A DNA stretch of 64,000 bases from Pseudomonas frederiksbergensis (GCF_017114915.1 NZ_JAAUOE010000033.1:1-64000), one strand, 5' to 3'; positions 1 to 8,487 are shown, counted from the first letter of the stretch. Numbers and translations: made by a program. The notes: a model not told the origin generated them from the sequence alone.

Positions 1-124
1 GATGCCTGTAGTACCTAACCAGCTCTATCCGTTTCCAAACATCCGGTAAGCCTCGTAGAATCAGGGGCTTAGGGCTTATCGGCGATTTCATGCTGTACCA
101 GCCAAAATGATCATAGTTCAGTCG

Positions 125-147
125 AATGTCCCCCTGGAACGTCCCCC
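125..147 (+). repeat. Paired 10-bp repeats before int, candidate integrase arm sites (left end)
   Basis: Two copies of AAYGTCCCCC begin at 125 and 138, directly before the integrase ATG at 150. A similar pair lies in the same orientation at 35219 and 35231 beside the tRNA. Arm-type integrase binding sites normally come as short directly repeated sequences flanking the attachment core, so this is a reasonable reading. It is inference from sequence only. The overlap with the int translation start would also allow Int to repress itself. Confidence 0.45.
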
Positions 148-149
148 TA

Positions 150-1358
150 ATGCTTACGGAAAAACAAATTCGGGCACTGAAGCCCACCGAGAAAGAATAC
201 GAAGTTTCTGACGGCCGCTCAGCGAAAGGAGAGGGTGTTCTCATCCTCCGGGTACGGCCTAACGGCGCGAAGGAGTTCTTTTTCCGCCGGCGAGTCAACG
301 GCAAGAAACCCAAGGTCAAGCTCGGCAACTGGCCCGCTCTGGGGTTGGCTGAGGCGCGGGATCTGTGCCGGGTGAAGAAGGAGGTTATTGTTGCACCAGG
401 TACATTGCAGAACCTGATGGACGCATACGTCACCAAACTGCGCGAGCAGGAGGCAACCTCAGCCGAAGATGTGGCGTGGTCCTTCAAGCATTATGTCACC
501 GAGCCATTCCCTGACCTTGCCGAGCGGCCTGTTGCGTTGATCGGCCCTGCCGAGATTCGGAACATCATTGCGAAGATGATCGGCGCTGGCATCACCACCT
601 ACTGCAATCGTGTTCGAGCACGTCTACACGCTGCGTTCCAGATGGGGCTTGAGCAAGAGTTCAACCCTCGGAGCTATCAGCAAAGCGCAACGAAGTTCGG
701 CTTGGTGAGTAACCCTGTTGCCAGCGTGCCCGTACAGAGTGACTGGGAGAACCCAGGTGAGCGTGCGTTGACGCAGAAGGAGCTGGCTATCCTGTGGCAG
801 ATGCTACCCGAGCATTTGTCGCTGGTGACATCCGAACTAATTAAGTTCCTAGTTGCTTCTGGTGGCCAGCGTCCCGAGCAGCTCCTGGCCGTGCCAAGAA
901 AGCAGTATTACGACGACCACCTGCTGATCAGGAATAAGAAGACGAAGGATGGTAGGCCGGTTATTCACACGGTCCCCTATAACGAGCTGATGCTTGATTG
1001 TTTGCACGCCATGAAAGAAGTCAGTGAGACCAGCGCCTTCCCGTTCGAGGGGAAAGCCGAGGGCAAATCGCTACACGCCAACTCTCTGTCCAGAGCAGTG
1101 ACAAAGCTGTATAGCCGGCACGCCGATAAGTTTGAAGGGCCGTTCACACTCCGTGATATCCGACGAACCTGCAAAACTCTCATGGGAGTTGCTGGCATTG
1201 AAAAGGAACTGAAGGACAGAATACAGGGCCATGCTTTCAGCGACGTATCGTCCAAGCACTACGATCGATACGACTATTTCAAAGAAAAACAGATTGGGCT
1301 CGAAAGGTGGGGTAACTGGCTGTGGGAAAACGTCATCACAGCCGAGTTATCCGAGTAG
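150..1358 (+). CDS. int: Tyrosine recombinase / prophage integrase (DUF4102 type)
   Basis: Site-specific recombinase that integrates and excises the prophage. The N-terminus is the arm-binding DUF4102-like domain. The catalytic domain carries the first Arg in GGQRPEQLLAVP, a basic beta-hairpin with the Lys, the LRDIRRT box (His of the usual HxxR replaced by Arg, common in this subfamily), QGHA, and the tyrosine in SSKHYDRYDY. The start at 150 (402 aa) is preferred because DUF4102 proteins begin with a Leu-Thr/Ser-x-x-x-Ile-Arg motif, as here; an ATG at 126 would add eight unlikely residues and lies inside the paired repeats. Intact length for the family, so probably functional. Confidence 0.93.
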   Translation: MLTEKQIRALKPTEKEYEVSDGRSAKGEGVLILRVRPNGAKEFFFRRRVNGKKPKVKLGNWPALGLAEARDLCRVKKEVIVAPGTLQNLMDAYVTKLREQEATSAEDVAWSFKHYVTEPFPDLAERPVALIGPAEIRNIIAKMIGAGITTYCNRVRARLHAAFQMGLEQEFNPRSYQQSATKFGLVSNPVASVPVQSDWENPGERALTQKELAILWQMLPEHLSLVTSELIKFLVASGGQRPEQLLAVPRKQYYDDHLLIRNKKTKDGRPVIHTVPYNELMLDCLHAMKEVSETSAFPFEGKAEGKSLHANSLSRAVTKLYSRHADKFEGPFTLRDIRRTCKTLMGVAGIEKELKDRIQGHAFSDVSSKHYDRYDYFKEKQIGLERWGNWLWENVITAELSE

Positions 1359-1419
1359 TAAGTTCTGCACATGTTGTGCGCTGTTCCGGACTAGGGCATC
1401 TATTCAATTCAATCGGGCT

Positions 1420-2865
1420 CTATTTGGCTTGATTGGATGTGAGTTGGAGTCCTACCTCCTGGAGGATACGTTGAATTCTTCCGGCCATTAGACCTTTAGT
1501 GAATACATCATTTAGTAATTTGTCATCAAAACCACATTCTTTTAAAAGAATAGCAGGGTAAAGGTACGTGAGCGCATTGTTTAGAGAGTGGATTTTTTGA
1601 AGAAAAGCATCATAGCTCCCGGGGGTGCGCTGCCCACCAAAGTGTGAAATGTCGTTGCGCCTATCCGCGCACTCTATGCAGAACGTATTAATTTCGCTTG
1701 GCGCGATTTGTAGTGGTAGTTTTTTAATGCAATCAACCAAGCGCTCTGCTAGTGAGGGCTCAGCAGAATGCTCTAGCTTGCCTTCTAACCATCTCTTGTC
1801 CTTGGTGGCTGCGATTTGCGCAATAATACGTTGAACCTTTTCTTCTAGCTTTGTTGGCGGGGCGTCTTTATTTAATGTGCGGTGTAATGATTCTAGTCCC
1901 CATATAAGGTTCACAAACCGATGCTCAACGTATAGCTGAATGCCGCGACGCGTTCCTAAATACAGACTCATCCCGGGGCCCAAGTCCTTCCGTTTTTTCT
2001 GCCATTGCTGAAAGATCTGACCAAAGTTTTCGCGGATATGTGGGAATATTAGCCAGCTACTATAGTGAGCGGGTGGAGCCGCCGAGGTTCGGGACCTTAG
2101 GAAGTAAAGCTTATACGTTCTTAACGTATTTTTTTTTCCTTCAATTGTTATAAAAGGCCACTCCATGCTGAAGTCTGAACCAGTTAACACCAAGAAAAGG
2201 TCTGAAATGGATGAGAAACATTTTTGCATGTCTGCTGACGATTGTTTGTCCTTGGTCAAATATTTTAGGTAGATTTTTTCGGTGATTTTTACACTGTGAC
2301 TATTGCTATGCCCAAAATATGGTCCTAGTAGATCGAACTCTATGGAAAGTTTGCTTCCATCATCCAGGGGGTATTGGATGTTCTTTTGAGTTTTGTAGGT
2401 GGATGTAAGTTTTCTTTTGGTTCTAATAGTGTCGATGGAACTAATGCATAACCAATCCTCGAAGCCGGTCAACGGGATGCGGAGGCTGTCGTATTGTATT
2501 TCTTCTCTATCTGAGGGGAATTCCTGAGCGCCAATTAGGCAGCTTGTTGCGCCATACTTCTCAAAAGATATTCCACCAAACGCTGCTCTTCCGCCGTTGT
2601 TGTAAACGTCGCTAAGTAGCACGTATTCGCTTGTGTTTTTGAGTCTTCCCAGTATATCGGGGCAAGCGCTACCCAATTCGTTGAAAAGTCTCGGGACTAG
2701 GTCTTCCTCTGATGTTAAATAACCATGCAGTTCAAGGCTTATTTTTCCATCAGTAGTAATGGTCAGAACGCCAGCAATTGCAGACTCTGGCGCAACACTT
2801 CCCTCTGGAATAGGCGTGTCTCGCCACCAAAAATAGCCATCATCTTTAATCGTGTTGTTTTCCAT
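1420..2865 (-). CDS. ApeA-like HEPN-domain protein, probable anti-phage effector
   Basis: 481 aa. The N-terminus (about 10-60) has the aromatic GYFWWRDTP and GVLTITTDGKISLELHG pattern seen at the start of ApeA-type N-terminal domains. The C-terminus (about 310-445) is all-helical and contains R403-N-D-I-S-H408, a canonical HEPN Rx4-6H ribonuclease motif. ApeA-family proteins are known single-gene abortive defences that cleave RNA upon infection. Position between int and the early operon, a clearly lower GC content than the flanking phage genes and opposite orientation to int mark it as recently acquired cargo. Family assignment rests on pattern recognition; the HEPN motif is directly visible. 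It could be another HEPN-type effector with an unrelated sensor domain. Confidence 0.72.
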   Translation of the reverse strand: MENNTIKDDGYFWWRDTPIPEGSVAPESAIAGVLTITTDGKISLELHGYLTSEEDLVPRLFNELGSACPDILGRLKNTSEYVLLSDVYNNGGRAAFGGISFEKYGATSCLIGAQEFPSDREEIQYDSLRIPLTGFEDWLCISSIDTIRTKRKLTSTYKTQKNIQYPLDDGSKLSIEFDLLGPYFGHSNSHSVKITEKIYLKYLTKDKQSSADMQKCFSSISDLFLVLTGSDFSMEWPFITIEGKKNTLRTYKLYFLRSRTSAAPPAHYSSWLIFPHIRENFGQIFQQWQKKRKDLGPGMSLYLGTRRGIQLYVEHRFVNLIWGLESLHRTLNKDAPPTKLEEKVQRIIAQIAATKDKRWLEGKLEHSAEPSLAERLVDCIKKLPLQIAPSEINTFCIECADRRNDISHFGGQRTPGSYDAFLQKIHSLNNALTYLYPAILLKECGFDDKLLNDVFTKGLMAGRIQRILQEVGLQLTSNQAK

Positions 2866-3068
2866 AACGAACTCAAATTTTCAAATTGTGATGGTTCATC
2901 GCCCTTGTATCCAAGATGCAGAGACCGGCCTCAAGGTAGCCCGGCACAAGGAGTACGTCCACTGTCCGCTATGCGCCGTCTCGGCCTACTAAACCTGTGA
3001 TAGCTGTTAGCCAAGTCGAGCTCCAACCGATTGGCTAGATCCAGTGATAGCCTGAATAGTGAGACCGC
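2866..3068. other. Gap between cargo gene and early operon, no supported gene
   Basis: About 200 bp separating the ApeA-like gene from alpA. A 33-codon frame starting at 2891 (plus strand) carries two cysteines near its end but has no convincing ribosome binding site. I see no clear terminator. The segment probably holds the promoter of the leftward ApeA-like gene and the end of the early transcript. Confidence 0.3.
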
Positions 3069-3272
3069 TTATGCGACCTCGGTGGCTTTCCAACACTCAG
3101 GGTTTTGTTGCCAGTTTGCTATGGCTGATTCTCGCCATCCAACCCGCCCAGGTGAAATCCTTACCGGCTTCGGGAATGCTCCCTTTTTCACCTCACGCCA
3201 TAGGGTTGCATGCGAAAGCGTGGTCACCTCGATCACCTCTCTCTCCTTCAGGAATCGGTCCAACTGTCTCAC
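3069..3272 (-). CDS. AlpA-family phage transcriptional regulator / excisionase-like protein
   Basis: 67 aa, winged-helix/MerR-like AlpA fold: LSHATLWREVKKGAFPKPVRIS followed by GRVGWRESAIANW is the family signature (recognition helix, then the W-x-E-S-x-I-x-x-W element). AlpA proteins regulate int or act as recombination directionality factors in P2/P4-type elements. It is the last gene of the leftward early operon, 18 bp after the primase stop, so it would be expressed together with replication genes on induction. Whether it is an activator or an excisionase cannot be told from sequence. Confidence 0.85.
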   Translation of the reverse strand: MRQLDRFLKEREVIEVTTLSHATLWREVKKGAFPKPVRISPGRVGWRESAIANWQQNPECWKATEVA

Positions 3273-3290
3273 TTCGGTTAACTCTCGTGT

Positions 3291-5984
3291 TCAGGCGGCT
3301 TGGAAGATCCAGCACCGCACAGTTTTGGGTTTGTTGGCGGCATCGGTATCCCATGCGGAGCAGACGTTCCTGTTGGTCTCCACGAACTTGGGGCACTTGC
3401 TGGTTTTAAGGTGGCGTTTTAGCTCGGTCAGATCCGGTACTTTTTGCCGTTTCTCTGCGGCTTCCTTGGCGAAGTCGTTTAGGTTTACCGCGATCAGGCC
3501 GTTATTTCGTGAGTGGTTGAGCCCGCCTGCGGTGCTGTTCAAGTACTCGTACAGCTCCCAGAACTCGACGACTATTGGGTGATCAGCGTTGATGGCCAGC
3601 TGGCGCTCCTTGGCCATGCTCTGGATCTCGTTATGCGCTGCTTCCACTTGGTGATTTTTCAGCGGGACCACGTGAACCAGCGCGTCGACCAAGGCGTGCA
3701 ACTGAGCGTGATTCTTCGCGATCCGGACGGTGCGGATCTCCGGCAGGGCGAGAAGTTTCTGCTCATAGACGGGCACTTTTTCGCGGACGGTGTGCATCAC
3801 AATGCTTTCCTTCATCGTCGCCTTCACCAAGAACCCGCTCACGCGATCGACCGGCATGCGCTCGAGCTTTTCCACCAGTAACTTGGTCTGCGGCGTCTGG
3901 CCGTCCTTCGTCATGGCGATGTGCACCAAGCGCTGCAGGATTGGCTCGGAAGCATTCACCGCATGGTTCTGGCCGATCACCACGGCCCCTCGGAATGGAG
4001 GTTCACGGGTGTCGTTGCCGTTGTTCTTTACGCCGGTGGAGCGAACACTCCGGCCGTTGTAGGCAGTTTTGAGTTCGTCCCAGTCGTACTGCTTGGTCTG
4101 GCTGCCATCAGTCTTTTCTCGCTCTGACTCGATGAGTACCACTGGCAGATTGCCGACTTGGGCGAAGTTCCGTGCTCGAGCAACAGGGGTGCCCTTGGTT
4201 GGGTCGAAGCCCTCATAGTCGATGCGACCGCACAGCTTCCACAGGAACTCGATCAGCGTTGACTTACCGGCGCCGGGCTCACCGATGATCTCGGCGAAGG
4301 GGTAGCTCTTCTGGTGCTGGCGGATCTGCTCGGCAAACAGTGACCCGAACCAGAATGCGAGCGCGACCAGACCCTTGGCACCGAAGCATTGCCAGATGAT
4401 GTCCAGCCACTCGATGCCGAACTTCTCTAGGTCCGTGTTCAGGTTGAGGATCACCGACTGGCTGAGGGTTTTGATGCTCAGCCGGTCCATGTCGAAGAAG
4501 TCCTCTTCGTTCAGCTTGAACACTTTCCCATCGCGGACCGCTACCTCGCCGTAGACGTACGCGCTGTGCTCACGGGTGTAGCCGGTGAAGTCAATGGTCT
4601 GAACGGTCTTGAGGGCATCGGTTTGCTCCTCAATGAAGGCGTCTAGCTGTTGGGTGGTACCGGTGAACATCCCGCCCGGGGCAATGCCGAGCAGGCGCTT
4701 CTTAAACTCTGCAGACGAGGCGATCTGCGAGCTGGTGAAGGTGTTCTTGATTGGCGCAGCGTCGTGGGCGAACGTGATCCGGAAGTAGTACCAGGACTCG
4801 TCGGTAAGCTTGTTCTCCTGGTAATACAGGGCCTTTGGGTTACAGGTGGCGATGCGCTGCAGCGCGCCACACTGCTGCATGGCCTTGGTTCGCATCTGCT
4901 TGTTGTTCAGCAACTGGTCGTCGTGGTGGTCGCTGTCCTCGAGCTCCTGAATCGCTTTGTTGTACTTCTCTAGGTCGAGCTTGAACCAGTACAGACGGTT
5001 GCCGTACTCCAGGTGGAATTCGCTACGGCGCTTCCAATCGAACATCACCATGGCCTTCTCAGTGGCGTTCTCAGCGATCAACAGGGCACCGTGGTGCCGT
5101 GCAGTGGTGATGTCTTTGTCGAACTGAGTATCCCGCTTCTCGCCTTCGTCCAGGAATTGCCAACGCTGGTGCAGATCGTTCCAATCGACCTTTCTGTTAT
5201 CCCGTTGGGGGATCTGGGCTGCTTCGCAGGTGAAGCCCAGCTCGCGGGCCATACGAACCCAGCGCTTGGTGTAAGCGTGTGCACCTGGTTCATTATCAAG
5301 CGCCCAAACCAGCTTTGGGAGGTTGCCCGGACGAGCTTCTACCAACGCTTTCAGAGAGTCAGCCGGGAAGGCGTTTGAAGACATTGCCGACACGGCGGCA
5401 ATGTTGTGGTGCACCAGGGCGATGGCGTCGAAGATGCCCTCGACAATCCAGATCTCCTTCGCCTCAAGTACATCGACGCATGGCGGGCACCACCACACTC
5501 CGCGATAGCTATCACCCGGCGCGAAGCGCGCCTTCATCTTGCCGAAGCGTGCAGGCTTATCGATCAGGCGTTCCCAGTAGCCACCTTTCTCCAGGGCGAA
5601 GCGCACTGTCGCGCTGCCGGCGTTTTGCTGGGCCGAGTAGTACGTCTCCTGGGTAAACCAGCCTGCAATCAGCTCGATATTGAAGCCGCGGCCGAACTCC
5701 AGGTACGCCCGGGCTGTAGCCGTTGGAGCGTTATCAGTTGCCGGAGCACGCTTGCTCCAATCTTCGAACAGATCGTCGTAGATCTCTTTGACGTGCATGG
5801 TGTGGCCGCACTTCTCCGAGCGGCCGCAGATCACCAGCCAAGGTTTGTCGTGTCGGGAGTACAGCTCGCGTTTGTGACACTTGGGACATTCGCCACCGCG
5901 CATGTACTCGGTACCGGTACGGTGCTTGAGGCCGTAGTCGGATTCCAGGCGCTGCAGGACGTCGTGACGTAGGTCGTCTCTCAT
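3291..5984 (-). CDS. Phage replication protein: zinc-finger Toprim primase fused to P-loop helicase/ATPase
   Basis: 897 aa. The N-terminus has a zinc-binding cluster (C33, C36, C53, C59 with H61). A Toprim domain follows at about 177-235, with the IVEG motif (E182) and the acidic ALD (D230). The C-terminal half is an ATPase with Walker A GEPGAGKST at 568-576 and a downstream VVLIESE that fits Walker B. This arrangement resembles P4-alpha-like primase-helicases that start phage DNA synthesis. Its start overlaps the stop of the upstream 83-aa gene by 4 bp, implying translational coupling. It replaces the gpA-type rolling-circle initiator of P2, so replication is probably theta-like; that is inference. 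Confidence 0.88.
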   Translation of the reverse strand: MRDDLRHDVLQRLESDYGLKHRTGTEYMRGGECPKCHKRELYSRHDKPWLVICGRSEKCGHTMHVKEIYDDLFEDWSKRAPATDNAPTATARAYLEFGRGFNIELIAGWFTQETYYSAQQNAGSATVRFALEKGGYWERLIDKPARFGKMKARFAPGDSYRGVWWCPPCVDVLEAKEIWIVEGIFDAIALVHHNIAAVSAMSSNAFPADSLKALVEARPGNLPKLVWALDNEPGAHAYTKRWVRMARELGFTCEAAQIPQRDNRKVDWNDLHQRWQFLDEGEKRDTQFDKDITTARHHGALLIAENATEKAMVMFDWKRRSEFHLEYGNRLYWFKLDLEKYNKAIQELEDSDHHDDQLLNNKQMRTKAMQQCGALQRIATCNPKALYYQENKLTDESWYYFRITFAHDAAPIKNTFTSSQIASSAEFKKRLLGIAPGGMFTGTTQQLDAFIEEQTDALKTVQTIDFTGYTREHSAYVYGEVAVRDGKVFKLNEEDFFDMDRLSIKTLSQSVILNLNTDLEKFGIEWLDIIWQCFGAKGLVALAFWFGSLFAEQIRQHQKSYPFAEIIGEPGAGKSTLIEFLWKLCGRIDYEGFDPTKGTPVARARNFAQVGNLPVVLIESEREKTDGSQTKQYDWDELKTAYNGRSVRSTGVKNNGNDTREPPFRGAVVIGQNHAVNASEPILQRLVHIAMTKDGQTPQTKLLVEKLERMPVDRVSGFLVKATMKESIVMHTVREKVPVYEQKLLALPEIRTVRIAKNHAQLHALVDALVHVVPLKNHQVEAAHNEIQSMAKERQLAINADHPIVVEFWELYEYLNSTAGGLNHSRNNGLIAVNLNDFAKEAAEKRQKVPDLTELKRHLKTSKCPKFVETNRNVCSAWDTDAANKPKTVRCWIFQAA

Positions 5985-6232
5985 GATTGCTTCACTGCTT
6001 TAAGGCTGAGGCCAAGGCTTTGGGTGAGGGCGCCGATCAGATGTTTCTGAGCTGCCATCACCGGGCTGTTGGCGAGAATCGATCCGTGGCGTAGGCCATC
6101 AGGAATCAATCGATACTGGTCTGCGTACCAAAGGTCATTGAGGCTGAGACGGTATTGCTCGCGCAGGTTGGCCAAGAGCGCTTGGGCCTCAACTGGTGTC
6201 AGTTTTGCGTTGATGTTCATGGCGTTTTCCAT
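5981..6232 (-). CDS. Small phage early protein, unknown function
   Basis: 83 aa from the ATG at 6232, which has GAGG seven bases upstream; a TTG two codons earlier is less likely. The protein is mostly helical with a TPVEAQALLANLREQYRLS stretch and no recognisable domain. It overlaps the primase start by 4 bp in the order typical of early phage operons. A replication accessory role is possible by position only. Confidence 0.65.
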   Translation of the reverse strand: MENAMNINAKLTPVEAQALLANLREQYRLSLNDLWYADQYRLIPDGLRHGSILANSPVMAAQKHLIGALTQSLGLSLKAVKQS

Positions 6233-6304
6233 CGTCAAACCTCAATTTCGGGCGCAGCTCACCCAAACCCACGGGAGTGGGATAGGCGGTTTATTGGTCG
6301 GGGA

Positions 6305-6670
6305 TTACGGTGCAGTTACGCGGAAACGACCGTTGTCCGGGGTGTTGAGAATGCGTTCGTAGATCAAGCTGACTGGCACTGCCCAAGCGTTACCTGTGGC
6401 AGGGTCGATGATGACGGTGTGTGTCGAGGTGCTGCTGACGATGTCCAGGCGTTGTCGATCGCGTACCGCTGACATGTCGCTGCAGGCCAGGTGCACAAGC
6501 TTTTCAGCGGTCTGAGTCAAAACGTCATAGTCGCTAACCAGGTGCAGCACTGCGCGATCGAACAACTGTCGATCATCGCCCAGGTGTTCGCATTGGTGGC
6601 GTTCTAGGAACACAAGCGCGGCGGCTTGGAGCATGTCCTGGTATTCAAGTACTGCAGACGGACCGATCAT
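6305..6670 (-). CDS. Phage early protein, unknown function
   Basis: 121 aa, no domain recognised. The middle is helical (EYQDMLQAAALVFLERHQCEH) and the C-terminus is beta-rich (THTVIIDPATGNAWAVPVS). It overlaps the downstream end of the YmfL/CII-like gene by 4 bp, so it is translated within the same leftward operon. Codon use matches neighbouring phage genes. Proteins of this position in Pseudomonas P2-like prophages are usually left as hypothetical. Confidence 0.65.
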   Translation of the reverse strand: MIGPSAVLEYQDMLQAAALVFLERHQCEHLGDDRQLFDRAVLHLVSDYDVLTQTAEKLVHLACSDMSAVRDRQRLDIVSSTSTHTVIIDPATGNAWAVPVSLIYERILNTPDNGRFRVTAP

Positions 6671-7146
6671 TTGGATTTCTCCGACTTCGAAGCGTGCAGT
6701 TGAATAAGTGCGAGAACTTCGGCGTGTCTGGCTGCTAAATGCAGGCTGTCTGCGTGAAGGATTGCCTCGGCCTCGGCTTCGTTAATGGAACCGTCTTCCA
6801 GTGCCTTGGCGATGATCTGGTCAACGCTTCCCTTCTTGGCTGCTGACAGCACGCACCTTGCGTACATCTCGACGTTATCCAACGACTCAGGCTCAGCAAC
6901 GGGAACGAACATCCCGCCGTACATGGCTGCGATGTACTCAGGCAAATAGGTTGTTTTTGCCTCGAGCTCAAGCTGGTAGATCTGCGCATCAGTCAGCGGG
7001 CGACTGCTGTTGTTTTCGTAGGCGTGGTTATCGAACTTCTTGAGGGCCAGACCGATTCGTGCCGCCGCACATTCGCGTCCACCTGGATAAGCACAAATAA
7101 TTGCGCTAACTACCTGTCGCCGAGTCTTTAGAACTGGGTTCTTCAT
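6667..7146 (-). CDS. YmfL/CII-like phage regulatory protein
   Basis: 159 aa from the ATG at 7146, preceded by AGGGA. The N-terminal region (TRRQVVSAIICAYPGGRECAAARIGLALKKF) resembles the helix-turn-helix of YmfL/phage CII-type regulators, followed by LTDAQIYQLE as in that family. The longer frame opening at 7245 has an Arg-rich, non-conserved leader and overlaps the cro-like gene, so it is rejected. In P2/HP1-like phages such a protein sits right after Cro and influences the lysis-lysogeny decision or replication gene expression. Exact target unknown. Confidence 0.72.
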   Translation of the reverse strand: MKNPVLKTRRQVVSAIICAYPGGRECAAARIGLALKKFDNHAYENNSSRPLTDAQIYQLELEAKTTYLPEYIAAMYGGMFVPVAEPESLDNVEMYARCVLSAAKKGSVDQIIAKALEDGSINEAEAEAILHADSLHLAARHAEVLALIQLHASKSEKSK

Positions 7147-7175
7147 CTTCTGCTGTTCCCTGTGGCTCAGTGCTA

Positions 7176-7388
7176 TTACTGTTCGATCACGCCGTCTTTG
7201 ATGCCGAGTAGTACGGCGGCTCGATGTGCCTCCCCACGGCGACATTGGCTTTGGCCACTCAGTACGGCGTAAACCGTGCTGGGGTTCAGTTGATGTTGAA
7301 CAGCAAAGTCTTTGGCTGACTGTCCTCGCTTTTCCAACGCTTCACGCGCTTTCTGGCGGGCTTGCTCGGTGATGCTTGAGTTGGGCAT
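7176..7388 (-). CDS. Cro-like HTH regulator (BcepMu gp16-like), first early gene
   Basis: 70 aa beginning at the ATG at 7388. The core SAKDFAVQHQLNPSTVYAVLSG is a clear helix-turn-helix, followed by RGEAHRAAVLLGIKDG as in phage-associated gp16/Cro-like proteins. It is divergent from the CI-like gene across an 84-bp operator region, the classic arrangement of a genetic switch. As the first gene of the leftward early transcript it should repress the repressor promoter. An upstream-extended frame to 7853 is a shadow of the cI coding strand. Confidence 0.85.
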   Translation of the reverse strand: MPNSSITEQARQKAREALEKRGQSAKDFAVQHQLNPSTVYAVLSGQSQCRRGEAHRAAVLLGIKDGVIEQ

Positions 7389-7478
7389 AGTGCAGATCCG
7401 TGCAATTTCATGTGGTGTGAGATGCACAATGATGCACTTAGGTGCACTTGTAAATAGTAAGGATGAAAAAAGGTGCAT
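7389..7478. promoter_or_regulatory. Lysis-lysogeny operator region with 10-bp phased GRTGCAC repeats
   Basis: Between the divergent cro-like and cI-like genes lie three heptamers, GATGCAC (7421), GATGCAC (7431) and GGTGCAC (7441), with start-to-start spacing of exactly 10 bp. A related GGTGCAT at 7472 overlaps the cI GTG start, and two looser TGCA elements lie at 7391 and 7401. Such helical phasing would put repressor molecules on one DNA face. The core GTGCAC is self-complementary. Which repressor binds which site is not visible. Confidence 0.7.
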
Positions 7479-7829
7479 CTTTCTCAAGAGATTGGCTCCC
7501 GGCTGCAAGAAGAGCGGAAGCGATGTGGATTGACGCAACTTCAAGTCGCTGACGCGCTTGGAATCGCCAAACGGACACAGGCGAACTGGGAAGCGGGATC
7601 GAGTGATGCGACGGCGTCTTACCTGAGTGGGGTCGCAAGCAAACTCAATTTTGACGTTGCTTACATACTCACCGGCGAGAGAACCACGCTGGCCAGCGAC
7701 GCGCTGAGTCAGGCAGAGGACGTGGTGGTTAAGCAGTATCGGAGCCTTCCAGAGGACGACCAGAGGGCTATACGCCGTTATCTGAAAGCGTTGGCAGATG
7801 TTGCTGCCGCAGAAGCTAGAACGAAGTAG
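7473..7829 (+). CDS. CI-like XRE-family repressor
   Basis: 118 aa. The N-terminal XRE helix-turn-helix spans about 8-60 (IGSRLQEERKRCGLTQLQVADALGI, then WEAGSS and LSGVASKLNFDVAYILTG). The C-terminus is a short helical tail without a LexA-type Ser-Lys autoprotease, so RecA-driven self-cleavage is not expected. This fits HP1/186-type repressors, which are inactivated by an antirepressor instead. Translation probably starts at the GTG at 7473 with AGGA about nine bases upstream; an ATG at 7463 is in another frame. The start overlaps an operator-like repeat, suggesting autoregulation. Confidence 0.88.
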   Translation: MHLSQEIGSRLQEERKRCGLTQLQVADALGIAKRTQANWEAGSSDATASYLSGVASKLNFDVAYILTGERTTLASDALSQAEDVVVKQYRSLPEDDQRAIRRYLKALADVAAAEARTK

Positions 7830-7930
7830 CTCGTAACAAAACATGCCGATCATTCGGAGCCCCTTTTACCTGTTCGCGATTCCCGCCCCAATAAAGCCGA
7901 TTCAGCAATGCACTGTATGGAGTAGTTAGC

Positions 7931-8116
7931 ATGTTGGATCGTATGAACGCCGTTGTCGGCACCGTTGAAATGTCTGCATCTGCGTTGGATGAGCTTTCGC
8001 ATCTCGAACGGCGACTGATTGATTTTTATCGCCAGTTGAACACCCGGGAACAGGATCATCTGCGCAGACTGACTGAGGCGCTGGGGGCTCATCCGGAACA
8101 ATTCGAGGGCGAATGA
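7931..8116 (+). CDS. Small helical phage protein, unknown function
   Basis: 61 aa with a GGAG element seven bases before the ATG at 7931. Predicted to be nearly all helical and charged (HLERRLIDFYRQLNTREQDHLRRLTEAL). It lies downstream of the CI-like gene on the same strand and could be transcribed with it in the lysogen, then faces the convergent zinc-finger activator gene. No domain recognised. Confidence 0.6.
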   Translation: MLDRMNAVVGTVEMSASALDELSHLERRLIDFYRQLNTREQDHLRRLTEALGAHPEQFEGE

Positions 8117-8154
8117 TTCCGATGCCGCCGGCTCTACCAGGTCGGCGGTTTGCA

Positions 8155-8412
8155 TCACGCGACGGCCTGTGGTCCGAGTTTTTCAAACAGCTCGCGCTGC
8201 TGCGCTTTTGGCATGTCCCTCAGGCGGTCGAATAGCATCCTGTCGAAGGTCTGAGCTGATGGGCTGAGCGTGTGTGAAAACGTCAGGTTAGCTACCCAGG
8301 TGTGCCCACATTTAGCATCCAGGCATTGGCAATAGAGCTTTGCGAAATCTGTCGACAGCGCCTCACGGGACGCAATCCTGCCCTTGTGACCACACTTGCA
8401 AGTTACTCGCAT
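8155..8412 (-). CDS. ogr: Ogr/Delta-type zinc-finger late transcription activator
   Basis: 85 aa from the ATG at 8412, preceded by GAGGG. Cysteines C5, C7, C28/C30 and C35 with the pattern CxC-x22-CxxxxC match the Ogr/Delta zinc finger of P2 and P4, which activates phage late promoters through the alpha subunit of RNA polymerase. Its location next to the portal gene and the requirement for coordinated late transcription fit this role. The C-terminal third is unlike P2 Ogr and has no assigned function. Confidence 0.78.
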   Translation of the reverse strand: MRVTCKCGHKGRIASREALSTDFAKLYCQCLDAKCGHTWVANLTFSHTLSPSAQTFDRMLFDRLRDMPKAQQRELFEKLGPQAVA

Positions 8413-8487
8413 ATATCCCTCCCCAGGGTGCATCAAATTGCCACCATCCTATCGCAAGATGCAGATATTTTCTCCTTTGTGGGCGCG

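Noticed and set aside
1..149. Left attachment site with duplicated tRNA-Gly end
   Set aside because: I looked for the tRNA 3' sequence in both orientations and found none; attL must be further left.
2891..2992. 33-codon plus-strand frame with a Cys-x2-Cys near its end
   Set aside because: No ribosome binding site and too short to support without conservation data.
7421..7447. Short regular repeats that might suggest a CRISPR array
   Set aside because: The units are 7 bp at 10-bp spacing in a divergent promoter gap; this is an operator, and no repeat-spacer structure of CRISPR size exists in the window.
7176..7853. 225-codon minus-strand frame covering the cI region
   Set aside because: Only its last 70 codons are the Cro-like protein; the rest is antisense to the repressor gene with no conserved sequence.
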